DNA from: Planctomycetota bacterium
Lineage (GTDB): Bacteria; Planctomycetota; Planctomycetia; Pirellulales; Pirellulaceae
Reading direction: 5' to 3'
Assembly (NCBI GenBank): GCA_024274855.1
Contig: JAJSAJ010000145.1
Span: 1 to 7,163, forward strand
Length of the DNA stretch: 7,163 nt
The position numbers were made by a program, and so were the translations under genes. Positions 6,328 through 7,163 of this stretch are shown here, one piece after another (positions within the stretch are counted from its first letter, which is position 1; every line of letters starts with the position of its first letter). The notes beneath the pieces are model-generated. The model did not search any database and was not told the DNA's origin. It saw only the letters and a list, made by a program, of their open reading frames with translations.

Positions 6328-6768
6328 TTTGTTGCATGTGTCTATGTAACGAAAATACTTCGCGAGCCTCCTTGCACCATCTGAACGATGGTTAACCCTT
6401 CTGTGTCAGCTGCTGTTCGATCCGGAACGGCACGTGGTGTTGTGCAGCAAGAAGCTGTTGCCATGTTGTGACGCGGTGGACTTATGTTTTAACGCAGTGA
6501 CTCCGTGGCCCGCCGAAGTAAAGCGACGAACACACAGTGTGCAACAGTATGTTTGTGCAGTGTTCCCCACTGTTGTTGGGTGGAATTTATTTGGTTGGGG
6601 GGCGGCGATAGATCGGAGCGACTGTCGGCGGCCTTGGTCGTGGTTCGGAGGTCCCCCCCGACGCTATTATGCGATTTGTTGTACACCGCATCCGATCGCA
6701 TGGATCGCGAAATCGATGCAATTGGACGCCGGGGGACGATCGGATCAAGATCCTCCGGCGTCTTTTTT
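6328..6768 (+). ncRNA. Candidate non-coding transcript, about 440 nt
   Basis: The interval is bounded by a promoter (6294-6321) and a strong intrinsic terminator. No frame inside has a ribosome binding site or a recognisable protein. It contains several hairpins: ACCATC/GATGGT (6376-6392), CACAC-A-GTGTG (around 6531-6541), CAGTG/CACTG (around 6558-6572), and a two-part stem at 6688-6719 (GCATC/GATGC enclosing CGATC/GATCG). I looked for hallmarks of RNase P RNA, tmRNA and SRP RNA and saw none. It could instead be a long leader or a decayed gene. Confidence 0.3.
6725..6768 (+). terminator. Strong intrinsic terminator
   Basis: GACGCCGGGGGA (6725-6736) pairs with TCCTCCGGCGTC (6751-6762) over 12 bp with one G-T pair, 14-nt loop, followed directly by six T residues (6763-6768). 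Its orientation means transcription on the plus strand comes from the left, where no protein gene is seen. Confidence 0.85.
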
Positions 6769-6824
6769 CGTGCACTCAGCGCAAGGCAGCGACGACTTCT
6801 TGCACGCTGTCGCAACGCCGGGGC

Positions 6825-6916
6825 GGCCGGGCCGCAATGAAACTCCTGGCTACCGCTCGGGGCCCCAATGGCCCGCTCCCGTTGATCGCTGAAACATCGT
6901 CAAAAACTGAACGATC
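6825..6916 (+). repeat. Degenerate repeat, copy 2 (abuts the 144-bp copy B)
   Basis: This is the partner of 4963-5053 in the same orientation. It ends 10 bp before copy B of the 144-bp element, so the two may form one longer composite unit of roughly 245 bp, of which each other site keeps only one part. Confidence 0.55.
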
Positions 6917-6926
6917 TTTGAAGTTA

Positions 6927-7070
6927 GGACCGGCGGATCAATGGTTGTCGCGTTTACTGGGGGGCGTTCGTGCGGCGATCCTCCTTAGCTGCGAGACTGA
7001 TTCACCCATGGGGCGAGCCCATGGGGGTCTGTACGCGGAAGAGTGCGACAGTTATTGATTGGCGAATCCT
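6927..7070 (-). repeat. 144-bp structured repeat, copy B
   Basis: This is the inverted partner of 1619-1762 (133/144). On the minus strand the ends pair better than in copy A (7069-7045 with 6951-6927: 17 Watson-Crick and 2 G-U of 25). The central hairpin is CCCATGGG-CTCGC-CCCATGGG (7025 down to 7005). TAAGGAGG is present on the same strand (6987 down to 6980). Confidence 0.92.
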
Positions 7071-7119
7071 TAGTAATGCAGGGGGAGCGGTCGAATGACC
7101 GAGCTCACCACAGCCGTTT

Positions 7120-7128
7120 TGCTATACT
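7120..7128 (+). promoter_or_regulatory. Extended -10 promoter pointing out of the window
   Basis: TGCTATACT is an extended -10 element (TGN plus TATACT, 5 of 6). There is no good -35 at 16-18 nt. It lies 50 bp after copy B and probably serves a gene beyond 7163. Confidence 0.4.
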
Positions 7129-7163
7129 CTCTTGATTTGCAGCTGTTGCGCATCAACCGAGAT

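Noticed and set aside
6113..6395. Small frames on both strands in the AT-rich stretch
   Set aside because: They overlap each other, are low-complexity Lys/Phe-rich from A/T runs, and have no start signal.
6328..6768. Known RNAs: RNase P RNA, tmRNA, SRP RNA, 6S RNA
   Set aside because: None of the conserved cores or terminal sequences I know for the first three was seen. 6S cannot be excluded by eye, but the length is too great.
6434..6892. Plus-strand frame of 152 codons from a GTG
   Set aside because: No ribosome binding site or domain, a strong terminator sits inside it, and its 3' end runs through the degenerate repeat.
1619..7070. Composite transposon bounded by the inverted 144-bp copies
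   Set aside because: Nothing between them encodes a transposase, integrase or recombinase, and the enclosed genes look like ordinary chromosomal genes.
1..7163. CRISPR array, tRNA or rRNA genes, toxin-antitoxin pair
   Set aside because: No regularly spaced direct repeats, no cloverleaf with a T-loop GTTCRA pattern, no rRNA-like sequence and no paired small overlapping genes were found.

Overview
The window most likely comes from a planctomycete of the Pirellulaceae type. The basis is indirect: mid-to-high GC, widely spaced genes, few Shine-Dalgarno sites, and a degenerate copy of the intergenic palindrome that I associate with planctomycete genomes (it reads 'GEAPAEP' when mistranslated). 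No rRNA, tRNA, CRISPR array, transposase or integrase is visible.

Five confident protein genes all lie on the minus strand. In transcription order (right to left) they are: a family 2 glycosyltransferase (5078-6019), a Wzx-type polysaccharide flippase (3394-4911), a hemerythrin-like HHE protein (2366-2848), a stand-alone receiver-domain response regulator (1830-2219), and a LarA-like/DUF2088 protein (292-1563). The glycosyltransferase and flippase fit one cell-surface glycan locus, one adding sugar and the other flipping the lipid-linked glycan. The HHE protein and the receiver protein are close neighbours that may act in sensing or signalling. The LarA-like gene looks separate and has its own candidate terminator (160-199). 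A doubtful short reading frame overlaps the flippase stop codon.

The intergenic DNA is the unusual part. A 144-bp element occurs at 1619-1762 and, inverted, at 6927-7070 (133/144 identical, no gaps). A third, much diverged copy lies at about 101-161. In all three, a central 8-bp hairpin with a 5-nt loop is kept intact by two compensatory base-pair changes plus G-U changes that pair on only one strand. The ends of the two good copies also form a long imperfect stem. I read this as a dispersed element that is, or was, a structured RNA. Its sense strand would be + for 1619-1762 and - for the other two copies. The sense strand also carries TAAGGAGG, a full anti-SD complement, with no start codon after it.

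A second, weaker repeat pair (4963-5053 and 6825-6916) lies between the glycosyltransferase and flippase and directly beside the right-hand 144-bp copy. The right-hand kilobase (6020-7163) has no convincing gene. It holds an AT-rich stretch, a good + strand promoter (6294-6321), a structured region ending in a strong + strand terminator (6725-6768), the repeats, and an extended -10 promoter (7120-7128) pointing out of the window. The interval 6328-6768 is a candidate non-coding RNA.
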